From assembly GCA_964633435.1 (NCBI GenBank), contig CAZWHA010000007.1:1-31300 (forward strand): a DNA stretch of 31,300 nucleotides. The letters run 5' to 3'. Positions within the stretch are counted from its first letter, which is position 1, and every line of letters begins with the position of its first letter. A program made the translations under genes and the position numbers. This stretch comes from GCA-016699895 sp964633435 (GTDB lineage: Bacteria > Patescibacteriota > Saccharimonadia > Saccharimonadales > Saccharimonadaceae). The notes beneath the pieces were generated by a model. The model searched no databases. It was given only the letters and a program-made list of their open reading frames with translations, and was not told the origin of the DNA. Shown one piece after another: positions 21,878-28,929 of the stretch.

Positions 21878-22846
21878 CTACTCGAGGATACGTGCAATAC
21901 CTGGGGCGAGATATTCCTCTGCGACTCTTACGTGATGCCCATCGCGACAACTGTAAAATAATCTCAAGGCTGGCGACATGTTGTATTCCAAAAATATATA
22001 GTTCCCTTCTGCCGCTGGAGTCGAATGATCCTGTATCATCATGTCAACCACTACAAACCCCGCACCAATACTTGCACCAATATCTGAGGCAATCGACATG
22101 TATGACTCGTGGATTTGATTAGTCACATCATAGACCGAAGCGCCTTTTGAGATCATCGTACCGAGTCCTAGTTCAAAACGTTCGCCGATCTCGGGAATCT
22201 GTTGATTCTCGACGATATCACCGATGAGTTCCTTGGTTAGCATTGGATAGGATACCATTGTATCTTTAATCGATTGTCGGTTTTCGTTTTCTATCGCAAT
22301 GAGTTGCTCGACGGTATGCGTACCGTCACCAATCACAAAAGGCTTTTGGCGCAGCACAGCTGCTCGCGCTACGCCTTCGACAACGACAAATCGGTATTCC
22401 TCGCCTACAAACTGTTGCTGGATGATATACGTTTCACTGTGCTGTTTTGCCACATGGGTTGCTTGCAGTAACTCTTCTTTCCTGGTGATATTTATAGTTA
22501 ATCCCTTGCCCAGTCCACTATCAAGAGGCTTGACGATCAACCTACCGCCTTGGTCGAGAAACGCTTCGACCCCATCAGGCAATGCGCTATCTTGACCATA
22601 CCACGATCGTGGAACCGAGTATCCCAGCGCCGATACGTGATCATATGCAGCACTCTTGTCGAGTGACAAGATGTAGGCACTGGCACTAGGGAAAGGATAT
22701 TTATATTTCTTCCACGAAATTACTAGGCGTTTTCCGCTCGTAGACGAGACATAGGTAAACATTTCTCCGTTAACACCTCGCTGATGCATTGAGGCAGCAA
22801 GACCTCGTTCCTCTAATGCGCGAATCAGTATCTCCTGAGATTCCAT
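21878..22846 (-). CDS. ATP-grasp ligase resembling the central domain of cyanophycin synthetase/GshF
   Basis: 322 residues. Visible ATP-grasp features: LIVKPLDSGLGKGLTINIT near 103-121, IIQQQFVGEEYRFVVVEG near 144-161, VIGDGTHTVEQLIAIENENR near 171-190 (a block characteristic of the cyanophycin synthetase and GshAB ATP-grasp), and the metal site YIFLEYNMSPALRLF near 288. Unlike CphA it has neither the N-terminal domain nor the C-terminal Mur-ligase-like domain, so it is a standalone single-domain ligase. Shine-Dalgarno GGGGGG eight bases before the ATG. Convergent with the unknown gene, three bases between stops. Confidence 0.82.
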   Translation of the reverse strand: MESQEILIRALEERGLAASMHQRGVNGEMFTYVSSTSGKRLVISWKKYKYPFPSASAYILSLDKSAAYDHVSALGYSVPRSWYGQDSALPDGVEAFLDQGGRLIVKPLDSGLGKGLTINITRKEELLQATHVAKQHSETYIIQQQFVGEEYRFVVVEGVARAAVLRQKPFVIGDGTHTVEQLIAIENENRQSIKDTMVSYPMLTKELIGDIVENQQIPEIGERFELGLGTMISKGASVYDVTNQIHESYMSIASDIGASIGAGFVVVDMMIQDHSTPAAEGNYIFLEYNMSPALRLFYSCRDGHHVRVAEEYLAPGIARILE

Positions 22847-22989
22847 ATCTATTGCCCCCCTGCCCTATAACTACAAAAGGCGTGGTCATCAGAAATTATG
22901 TTTTCTTCGCATATGAATACCATGATTCTTTTCATGGCTATTAGTATAACATTCACAAAGCAAGTGACAAAATGAGCTTGTCCGCTTTA

Positions 22990-23018
22990 TTGACAAATAT
23001 AAAATAGTATGATACAAT
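22990..23018 (+). promoter_or_regulatory. Strong promoter of the S51 peptidase gene, leaderless type
   Basis: Consensus -35 TTGACA (22990-22995), 17-bp spacer, -10 TACAAT (23013-23018), then six bases to the ATG at 23025. Transcription should start at the A of the start codon. Confidence 0.85.
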
Positions 23019-23024
23019 GTCATT

Positions 23025-23798
23025 ATGAATAGTAATCTATCAAAGTTAAAAATCATTGCCGCGGGGGGGGGTGGACCGGCAACTACTAGTCGACCGGCTA
23101 TTGAAGCAGCTTTGGAACTAGCCACACCAGAGAAGCCAAATGTCCTCATTATCCCTACTGCCAAGCGTACTCAGACGGCATTCGATGCTGTTGTTCCCAA
23201 CACGGAAAAATTCTTTCGTTCGCTAGGTCTGAAAACCGAACTCCTGCATCAATTCGATGAGTCAATTGATTCCGATAGAGCATCGGATTTGATTGCGGAT
23301 TCTGACCTGATATATACCGCCGGTGGCGATACGCTTCACCTGATGGATGAATTACGAAGACATCAACTTGATAATGCGCTTGCTGAACGTGCGCTTGCAG
23401 GACAGGTTGTCCTGAGTGGCGTTAGTGCTGGGGCAATCCTGCCTACTCTGTGGGGACATAGCGACTCGATGAGTTATCGACCAGATACGGCAGACAACTG
23501 GGAGTATATTCGCGTCAATGGCCTTGGTCTCGCACCGTTTGCCATCACTCCTCATTTTAGTAACACTTCCGAGCGACTTGGCGCACGAAGTGCCCAGTTT
23601 ACCGCAATGCTGCGCAGAGAGCCATCTGTGCCAGCATTTGGTATCGATAATTTAGCCGCTATTCAGGTAGCAGATGGCAAGCTCAGTCAAGTGCAGTCTG
23701 CCCCAGATCAATTCGTTCATATGGCTCAACGAAACGGCCATGACATTGAGTTCCATCCCCTATCCCAAGACGACTCGATTGATCTAACAAAGCTTTAA
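23025..23798 (+). CDS. Peptidase family S51 (dipeptidase E/cyanophycinase-like)
   Basis: 257 residues. Start KIIAAGGGG, NVLIIPTAKRT near 44-54, DLIYTAGGDTLHLMDELR near 92-109, nucleophile elbow SGVSAGA with Ser ~134, and His ~177 in AITPHFSN. The Ser-His spacing (43) is close to that of cyanophycinase. The position of the third catalytic residue reads GIDN, with Asn where cyanophycinase-like enzymes have Glu, and Asp just before. S51 enzymes hydrolyse bonds involving Asp side chains or N-terminal Asp; the substrate here is unknown. A run of nine G (23062-23070) encodes the Gly-rich loop at residues ~13-16. Its stop overlaps the converging dnaJ end. Confidence 0.85.
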   Translation: MNSNLSKLKIIAAGGGGPATTSRPAIEAALELATPEKPNVLIIPTAKRTQTAFDAVVPNTEKFFRSLGLKTELLHQFDESIDSDRASDLIADSDLIYTAGGDTLHLMDELRRHQLDNALAERALAGQVVLSGVSAGAILPTLWGHSDSMSYRPDTADNWEYIRVNGLGLAPFAITPHFSNTSERLGARSAQFTAMLRREPSVPAFGIDNLAAIQVADGKLSQVQSAPDQFVHMAQRNGHDIEFHPLSQDDSIDLTKL

Positions 23799-24907
23799 TT
23801 AAATAGTCCGCGCTTTTTCGCTCCGTCAAACTGTTCGAGCAGTTCGCGCTGTTTTTTGGTCAGTTTGGTTGGGGTTTCGACTCTTATGGTGATAATTTGG
23901 GCGCCGCGTTTGTCACTACGTAGGTGTGGCACACCATGGCCCGAGAGTTTGAAATCAGTACCGGATTGCGTCCCAGCCGGGATTTTCATCGTTAGTGCGC
24001 CATCAATCGTTTCGACCTCGAGTTCCGTGCCTAGGGCTGCATCAACCATGGATATCGTCTCTTCGCTGAGAATCAGATCACCTTCGCGGGTGAATTTTTT
24101 GTGCGACGCCACATGAATTGCAACATAGAGATCACCCGCTGTGCCGCCTGGCACCGCCTCGCCACGACCAGACAGCCGAATGGCTGAGCCTTCGTCAACA
24201 CCGGCCGGGACTTTGACCTTGATATCCTGTTTTTCGCGCCGGACGCCGTGGCCATCGCAGACCGTACAAGCCTTTTCGGGAACTTTACCGCGACCATGGC
24301 AGGTATGACAGGTCTGCGCCTGTTGAATCGGCCCAAATAGGGAATTAATAACGCGGACTTCCTGGCCGGAGCCATGACAAGTCGGACATTCTGTCATGCC
24401 AAAGCCCGGCTCGGCGCCACTACCCTTGCAATGATCGCATTCTGTATCGAGATTCAGTGAAATCGTTTTTTCCGTACCGAAAATCGCTTCTTTGAAGGTT
24501 AGATTGACGCTGGTTTCAACATCACGACCACGATTTTGGCCAGATTGACGCTGTCCACCACCAAAAAAGCTACCAAAAATATCGCCGAGGTCACCAAAAC
24601 CGCCATTCCCAAAATCAAAGTGGACGTTTTGGCCACCACCACTAAAACCTTCAAATGGATTGCCGCCGCCATAGCCGCCGCCTGCCGCGCCACCGACACC
24701 AGCATGACCGAACTGATCGTAACGTTGGCGTTTTTTCTCGTCCTTTAGCACCTCATAGGCTTCGTTGATTTCTTTAAATTTCGCTTCGTCACCACCCTCT
24801 TTGTCGGGGTGATGTTTGACAGCACTTTTACGAAAAGCCTTTTTTATCTCATCAGCCGAAGCACCTTTTTCGACACCTAGTACTTCATAATAATCACGTT
24901 TACTCAT
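23795..24907 (-). CDS. dnaJ: Chaperone protein DnaJ
   Basis: 370 residues, complete type I DnaJ: J-domain with HPD (KHHPDKEGG, residues ~32-40), Gly/Phe-rich linker ~70-120, four CxxCxGxG zinc repeats (CDHCKGSG, CPTCHGSG, CHTCHGRG, CTVCDGHG, about 147-215), and the C-terminal substrate-binding domain. DnaJ stimulates DnaK. Neither dnaK nor grpE is adjacent, so this is a solitary copy. Its promoter is overlapped by a perfect CIRCE operator, indicating HrcA-controlled heat-shock expression. Predicted leaderless: -10 TATACT is eight bases before the ATG. Confidence 0.97.
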   Translation of the reverse strand: MSKRDYYEVLGVEKGASADEIKKAFRKSAVKHHPDKEGGDEAKFKEINEAYEVLKDEKKRQRYDQFGHAGVGGAAGGGYGGGNPFEGFSGGGQNVHFDFGNGGFGDLGDIFGSFFGGGQRQSGQNRGRDVETSVNLTFKEAIFGTEKTISLNLDTECDHCKGSGAEPGFGMTECPTCHGSGQEVRVINSLFGPIQQAQTCHTCHGRGKVPEKACTVCDGHGVRREKQDIKVKVPAGVDEGSAIRLSGRGEAVPGGTAGDLYVAIHVASHKKFTREGDLILSEETISMVDAALGTELEVETIDGALTMKIPAGTQSGTDFKLSGHGVPHLRSDKRGAQIITIRVETPTKLTKKQRELLEQFDGAKKRGLFN

Positions 24908-24915
24908 AGCTATCT

Positions 24916-24944
24916 AGTATATGAAATTAGCACTCAAAAGTAAA
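24916..24944 (-). promoter_or_regulatory. dnaJ promoter
   Basis: -35 TTTACT (24939-24944), 17-bp spacer, -10 TATACT (24916-24921), start codon at 24907. The -35 lies in the loop of the CIRCE operator, so a bound repressor would block polymerase. Confidence 0.75.
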
Positions 24945-24953
24945 GAGTGCTAA
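24927..24953. promoter_or_regulatory. CIRCE operator (HrcA binding site)
   Basis: TTAGCACTC, nine bases, GAGTGCTAA: a perfect match to the CIRCE consensus with the exact N9 spacing. CIRCE is bound by the heat-shock repressor HrcA. No hrcA gene is in the window. Confidence 0.97.
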
Positions 24954-24975
24954 TTCGCTTGATTGGCAATGACAG

Positions 24976-25233
24976 CTATTTCTTGCTAGAGACAGCTTTC
25001 CAAATCGAGAGCACAATAACAGCGCCCACCACGGCGACGATCAAGCTCCATACATTGAAACCTGTCACGCCCGAGCCGCCCAGGAGAGAAAAGACCCAGC
25101 CGCCCAAAACTCCACCCAGTACACCGGCAATGATATTGCCAATCAGACCCTGGTCTTTGTCGGTGCCGACAAATTTCGAGGCAATCCACCCTGCGAGACC
25201 GCCTAACACCACCCAGCCGATTACGCTTTCCAT
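24976..25233 (-). CDS. GlsB/YeaQ/YmgE family stress-response membrane protein
   Basis: 85 residues, the family length, with three hydrophobic segments: IGWVVLGGLAGWIASKFVG, LIGNIIAGVLGGVLGGWVF and WSLIVAVVGAVIVLSIW. The G-L-I-G-N-I-I-x-G-x-x-G-G pattern is typical of the transglycosylase-associated/GlsB family, small inner-membrane proteins induced by general stress. Strong Shine-Dalgarno (GGAGGGGG) and extended -10 (TGA-TATAAT, 25269-25274) give a ~30-base leader, unlike the leaderless neighbours. Close behind dnaJ but separately promoted. Confidence 0.9.
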   Translation of the reverse strand: MESVIGWVVLGGLAGWIASKFVGTDKDQGLIGNIIAGVLGGVLGGWVFSLLGGSGVTGFNVWSLIVAVVGAVIVLSIWKAVSSKK

Positions 25234-25268
25234 AAACCCCCTCCTCTCGAGATTAAGTTTGTATAGAC

Positions 25269-25274
25269 ATTATA
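25269..25274 (-). promoter_or_regulatory. Extended -10 of the GlsB-like gene
   Basis: TGA-TATAAT on the minus strand; a weak TTGTTG lies 17 bases upstream. Confidence 0.65.
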
Positions 25275-25334
25275 TCACAATGTAATATTAACAACAAATA
25301 GAAGCTGCCTGCAAAAACGAGTTTGCTGAGGACA

Positions 25335-27293
25335 CTAGGAATTAGCAAGTTCGGGCCATATTGGACCAATTGCAGGCGTAAACCCAAGCGGAATGCCCGA
25401 TGCGGCTGCTACATCGGCCTCGATCGACACTCCACTGCTAGTTGGAGCGGTGTCTCCCTGGTAATTTCCCGACATGATGCTATTGAGCGGCCCGCCGTAA
25501 TCACTCGTGGTGGCTTCAAGCGCTGCCAGCGTTTGCCTGGTTGAATAGGTAGACCCAGCCGCGTTCGATAGATACGCCATCAGGCCAGACCCAGCTGGCC
25601 TGAACCAGTTACTATGCAGCCGGTCAATCATCGCGCCACCAGCAATCTTGAAGACGGCGTCGCTATTACATTGCCCACGCAGCTGCGTATAGTATGCGCC
25701 CTCCGGCACCAACGCGTTATTGACGATGTCGACATGCACCGTATGCCATGGCGACTGCGCAATCGTCCCCTCGGTTGACGGCTTGCTGCCGTCATTTTGG
25801 CGGTAATCTTGCCATAGGTACAGCGCGACTGCCGCGCTCAGGCTATTGTTCCATACCTTTACCCAGCCAGAATCAAACAACACCAATCCTGCCTGACGGC
25901 AATCACTCACCCGGTTCCCTACCACATAGGTATAGTGCTGGCTGCCATCATAATATCCGCCGTCCGACCCTTCGATCTCGATACCATTTTTCATCCTATA
26001 CCCCGTCGTCCCTAGTGCGGACGTGCCGATAATGGTATTGTTGATGACTTTCGAACGGCTCACCGTCGTATCAAACCAAATACCCGCACCATCGGCAATG
26101 TCTTGTATCAGGTTATGGCGTATAGTCACACCAGCAAACGTACGCGTCATTTTAAACCCAGCGGTCGTTGGCTCGGCATCGTAATCCGCGCGGTTACAGC
26201 GCCGGATAATATTCTGTTCAAATACTAGCCCGCCCGCATTATCGCCCATCACACCAGAGTGCCCCGTATCTTGGAAGGTGCAGCGGCGAATAGTGATGCC
26301 AGCTCCACCGATCGACAGAGCATCCACCGAGCAATGTTCGATCGTTACTTGCTCAATGATTGAGCCAGTACCCACCGCCAAGGCTGAGCCTCGATACTCG
26401 ACCATCGCCTGGGCATACCGTCGGATACCAATACCTTTTACGTTCACCGTTGTGCCCGCTAGCAAATACTTGAGGTCAACCACGCGGGTAGTCTTGCCCG
26501 TCGGGTCAGACCCGATCGTCAGTATATGCGTTGACTGATTGACCGAAAACTGCCCCGCCCCAGGCGTGGTTGCGTCAGCCACCGGGGTTAATCTAGTCGT
26601 ATCGAGCCACACCTGATCCACGATTGTCCTGGTCACCGCACCCGACCAGGTAGCGATGTTGGCGCCCTTGCCGAGGTTGCGATCATACGTCAGTGCGTAT
26701 GGGGCAGACCATGTACCATTGCCATTATTCGTCCATCCAGAGAGCACTGTCGCCCCATCAAACCACACCGCCTCGCCCGGATAATTCTGTATCGTAAAGG
26801 CCGGCTTGCTGCCGAGTACCTCAATTTCTCCCTCATGGTAGGTACCACCGCGTACCACAATCGTCGCCCCAGCGGCGCTGACTTTACCGATTGCGGCAGC
26901 CAACGTTGCCAAGGGCGCCGCCGCTGAGGTGCCAGCATTGCCATTGTTGCCGTTTGTAGCCACGTAATACACTTCGCCAGTGGGGATCGGGTACGACATG
27001 GTGCCCACTGCGTCCGCCCCGACAGTAAACTGCGGCGGTGTCCACTCGACTGCATGGCTACTACTCAAAGGCGACTCTACACCCGCGCTTATAATCGCCC
27101 ACCGCAGCACAGGTAGCGGCGAGCCGTTCTTCATCACCCGCCAATTGATATCTGTTTCCTGCCCACCAATCATCAGGTTTGGCTTGCCGGGGTCAACCAA
27201 TGTCGCCAGGGCATAACCCCACTCTGATACGCCGATAGTTGGATCGGTAAGCCCGGTACTCGCGTAACCCCATGCGGAATCGATGTAGGCCAT
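25335..27293 (-). CDS. Right-handed beta-helix protein, tail-spike/adhesin-like
   Basis: 652 residues without signal peptide. Residues ~1-105 form a distinct N-terminal domain (MAYIDSAWGYASTGL ... IGVSEWGYALATLVDPG). Then comes the DUF1565/pectate-lyase-like opening EVYYVATNGNNGNAGTSAAA and TIVVRGGTYHEGEIEV, followed by many helix rungs (IEHCSVDALSIGGAGITIRR; GVMGDNAGGLVFEQNIIRR; GVTIRHNLIQDI). Such folds serve in phage tail spikes and polysaccharide-binding or -cleaving surface proteins. Last gene of the fibre operon, four bases behind the LamG-like gene. Lack of a secretion signal favours a phage-tail-like origin over a secreted protein. Confidence 0.75.
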   Translation of the reverse strand: MAYIDSAWGYASTGLTDPTIGVSEWGYALATLVDPGKPNLMIGGQETDINWRVMKNGSPLPVLRWAIISAGVESPLSSSHAVEWTPPQFTVGADAVGTMSYPIPTGEVYYVATNGNNGNAGTSAAAPLATLAAAIGKVSAAGATIVVRGGTYHEGEIEVLGSKPAFTIQNYPGEAVWFDGATVLSGWTNNGNGTWSAPYALTYDRNLGKGANIATWSGAVTRTIVDQVWLDTTRLTPVADATTPGAGQFSVNQSTHILTIGSDPTGKTTRVVDLKYLLAGTTVNVKGIGIRRYAQAMVEYRGSALAVGTGSIIEQVTIEHCSVDALSIGGAGITIRRCTFQDTGHSGVMGDNAGGLVFEQNIIRRCNRADYDAEPTTAGFKMTRTFAGVTIRHNLIQDIADGAGIWFDTTVSRSKVINNTIIGTSALGTTGYRMKNGIEIEGSDGGYYDGSQHYTYVVGNRVSDCRQAGLVLFDSGWVKVWNNSLSAAVALYLWQDYRQNDGSKPSTEGTIAQSPWHTVHVDIVNNALVPEGAYYTQLRGQCNSDAVFKIAGGAMIDRLHSNWFRPAGSGLMAYLSNAAGSTYSTRQTLAALEATTSDYGGPLNSIMSGNYQGDTAPTSSGVSIEADVAAASGIPLGFTPAIGPIWPELANS

Positions 27294-27297
27294 ATCG

Positions 27298-28167
27298 CTA
27301 ATTCGCCTTTGCTCGTACGGCTACCGTATAAGTACCTGCGGATAGCCCGGTATAGGTTTTAGGGCTTGTCGCATTAGCATCGTCAGCCGTAAACCCTGAG
27401 GTCACCGTACCCGTCACCAAGCATGATTCGTAATGATTCGCACCGCTAATAGCTAGCCAAGTAGCAGTGACCGAACCATCACTCCCGCCAATTGTCGTAG
27501 GTGAAACTTGACTGAGCGTCACCACCGGTGTATCGAGTGTGCTCGTGGTGGGATCGGTCGCATTGTAGTTACCGAAGGATAGTGCCGCAGCCGCAGCTGA
27601 GGCACCAATATTGGCACGTAGCCCGATTGCACCGGCCACTTGATACCCCGCCGTATTATCTGTAGTAGATTGCTGATATGAACTTGGTTCGGCACTGCCA
27701 TCAAGCCACATTTTTGCCGCAATGGTGGTCGGACCCGTGCCAGTAACTGATAGTTCACACCAGATTACTTCGCCGGCCACATAATTGTGGCTGATCGTCG
27801 TCGAACCGGTCAGGGCGGCTTCATCACGCATGGTGTAGAGACGCAGTAAGCCGCTCTCGATACGCACTCTTGCCTGATAGTACGTACTGCCGACTTTACG
27901 CCCCACTATAGTAAAGTTCTGTGCTGAGCCCGAGTACGCCGAAGATGAAGACAGTGCTACCCTAACGACAACATTTGCAGATGAAATACCATTGAGCCAT
28001 GCCTGCCGATCATATGCGGGCTGCAGCGAAACCCTACCTTTGCTCGAGGCGACTGAAAATTCTGAATTACCGCCACCTAGCGTCCACGTACCGCCAGTAT
28101 CGGCGGTACCCCACGAACCAGCCGCGACTGTACGGTTGAAGCTATCTTGTGCAAGTGTTAGTGACAT
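27298..28167 (-). CDS. LamG-like jelly-roll protein with C-terminal fibronectin-like domain
   Basis: 289 residues. The N-terminal ~205 residues are a concanavalin/LamG-like sandwich opening SLTLAQDSFNRTVAAGSWGT, a start common in actinophage-type virion proteins. After a Thr/Ser linker (TDPTTSTLDTP) the last ~75 residues read as a fibronectin type III-like domain ending YTGLSAGTYTVAVRAKA. Probable carbohydrate or surface binding. Shine-Dalgarno TAGGAG; eight bases behind the collagen-like gene. Confidence 0.7.
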   Translation of the reverse strand: MSLTLAQDSFNRTVAAGSWGTADTGGTWTLGGGNSEFSVASSKGRVSLQPAYDRQAWLNGISSANVVVRVALSSSSAYSGSAQNFTIVGRKVGSTYYQARVRIESGLLRLYTMRDEAALTGSTTISHNYVAGEVIWCELSVTGTGPTTIAAKMWLDGSAEPSSYQQSTTDNTAGYQVAGAIGLRANIGASAAAAALSFGNYNATDPTTSTLDTPVVTLSQVSPTTIGGSDGSVTATWLAISGANHYESCLVTGTVTSGFTADDANATSPKTYTGLSAGTYTVAVRAKAN

Positions 28168-28175
28168 AGTTTCTC

Positions 28176-28502
28176 CTAACTCGTATACGCAATTAATGTT
28201 CCATTGGCTAGGCCGGTAGTCGATGATGGGTCAATGACAACCGTTGTTTTACTATCCAGCACCCCTTGCAACCCACTTATCCCCGCTATCGTGGTAGCGC
28301 CGGCAGGTCCCGTAGCACCCACTGCTCCACTTGAACCCTGGGGACCAGTGGGTCCAACTGGTCCGGTGGCTCCCTGAGCTGCCACCCCATTCCTCCACTT
28401 ACTCAGACTACCATCATAGGTAAGGATGTTGTCTTGACTAGGGTTGTTAAAGTATACGTCTGATGCGGCACTGAGTGAGCCGCCTACTCCTGGGCTGGAC
28501 AT
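28176..28502 (-). CDS. Short collagen-like fibre protein
   Basis: 108 residues. An N-terminal attachment-like part (DVYFNNPSQDNILTYDGSLS), a Gly-X-Y tract (GATGPVGPTGPQG to GPAG, ~residues 44-69), and a tail ending VDSKTTVVIDPS-type sequence typical of phage tail fibre connectors. Collagen-like repeats form trimeric rods in phage fibres. The Shine-Dalgarno-like AAAAGGA is about 15 bases before the ATG, too far to be strong; translation may be coupled to the small reading frame that ends seven bases upstream. Confidence 0.75.
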   Translation of the reverse strand: MSSPGVGGSLSAASDVYFNNPSQDNILTYDGSLSKWRNGVAAQGATGPVGPTGPQGSSGAVGATGPAGATTIAGISGLQGVLDSKTTVVIDPSSTTGLANGTLIAYTS

Positions 28503-28509
28503 GATTAGT

Positions 28510-28635
28510 TTACGTGTTCCTTTTCTCTACCGTGATGGCAGTTAGTGTTGGTGGTGCCGTCAGCAGCTTGGTGGCTGAGAAGGCTGGTATGTATGATACG
28601 TATTCAGAAGACTTTATGTAGCTTGTGTTTAGCAT
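28510..28635 (-). CDS. Possible 41-residue leader peptide under the poly-G promoter
   Basis: ATG at 28635 begins six bases after the -10 TATCAT, exactly the leaderless geometry seen at other genes here, and the frame stays open for 41 codons to TAA at 28510-28512, seven bases before the collagen-like gene. The predicted peptide (MLNTSYIKSSEYVSYIPAFS...) has no recognised family. The frame could be chance (41 codons is short), but placement of its start on the predicted transcription start is notable. Confidence 0.4.
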   Translation of the reverse strand: MLNTSYIKSSEYVSYIPAFSATKLLTAPPTLTAITVEKRNT

Positions 28636-28641
28636 GCTTCT

Positions 28642-28672
28642 ATGATACCCCCCCCCCAGCGGAAGTTGTCAA
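28642..28672 (-). promoter_or_regulatory. Promoter with a ten-G tract in its spacer (likely phase-variable)
   Basis: -35 TTGACA (28667-28672), a 19-bp spacer ending in ten consecutive G (28648-28657 on the plus strand as C), and -10 TATCAT (28642-28647). Slippage of the G tract would change the spacer and so promoter strength; 17 bp would be reached with eight G. It drives the 41-codon frame and the collagen/LamG/beta-helix genes. Confidence 0.75.
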
Positions 28673-28733
28673 GGGGGAAGCACTCATTCGCAAAAGCACT
28701 TACCGTTTTATACTGACATAATACACCCTAGCT

Positions 28734-28892
28734 ATGGCCATTGACTTGCACAAATCCGCAACCCCCTTACGTTTTGCTACCGTACCCCCTCACGTACTAT
28801 CATTAGGGCATTTCAGAAAGCTACCGCTATCTCACCGACGACATAGCGCAAAAAACTACCTCCTCTTTTATTTTGGCAAAAAGTCAGTGTAG
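28734..28892 (+). CDS. Doubtful 52-residue basic reading frame
   Basis: ATG 28734 to TAG 28890-28892, encoding a His/Arg/Lys-rich peptide (MAIDLHKSATPLRFATVPPH...). A possible promoter (TTCGCA, 16 bp, TATACT at 28709-28714) would place the start of transcription about 13 bases before the ATG. No Shine-Dalgarno, no family. Listed for completeness. Confidence 0.2.
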   Translation: MAIDLHKSATPLRFATVPPHVLSLGHFRKLPLSHRRHSAKNYLLFYFGKKSV

Positions 28893-28929
28893 ACCAGTCG
28901 TCCCCAGGCTGATCGACGACGCTGCAATC

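Larger units (their letters stand above)
28503..28929. other. 427-bp intergenic region between the two fibre modules
   Basis: Holds, from right to left on the minus strand: a perfect Shine-Dalgarno AGGAGGTAG followed by only a 12-codon frame (near 28830-28865), two direct repeats of ACGTRAGGGGGT (28761-28772 and 28784-28795, 23 bp apart), the poly-G promoter, and a 41-codon frame. On the plus strand a 52-codon frame runs 28734-28892. No terminator was recognised behind the large beta-helix gene. Confidence 0.6.
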
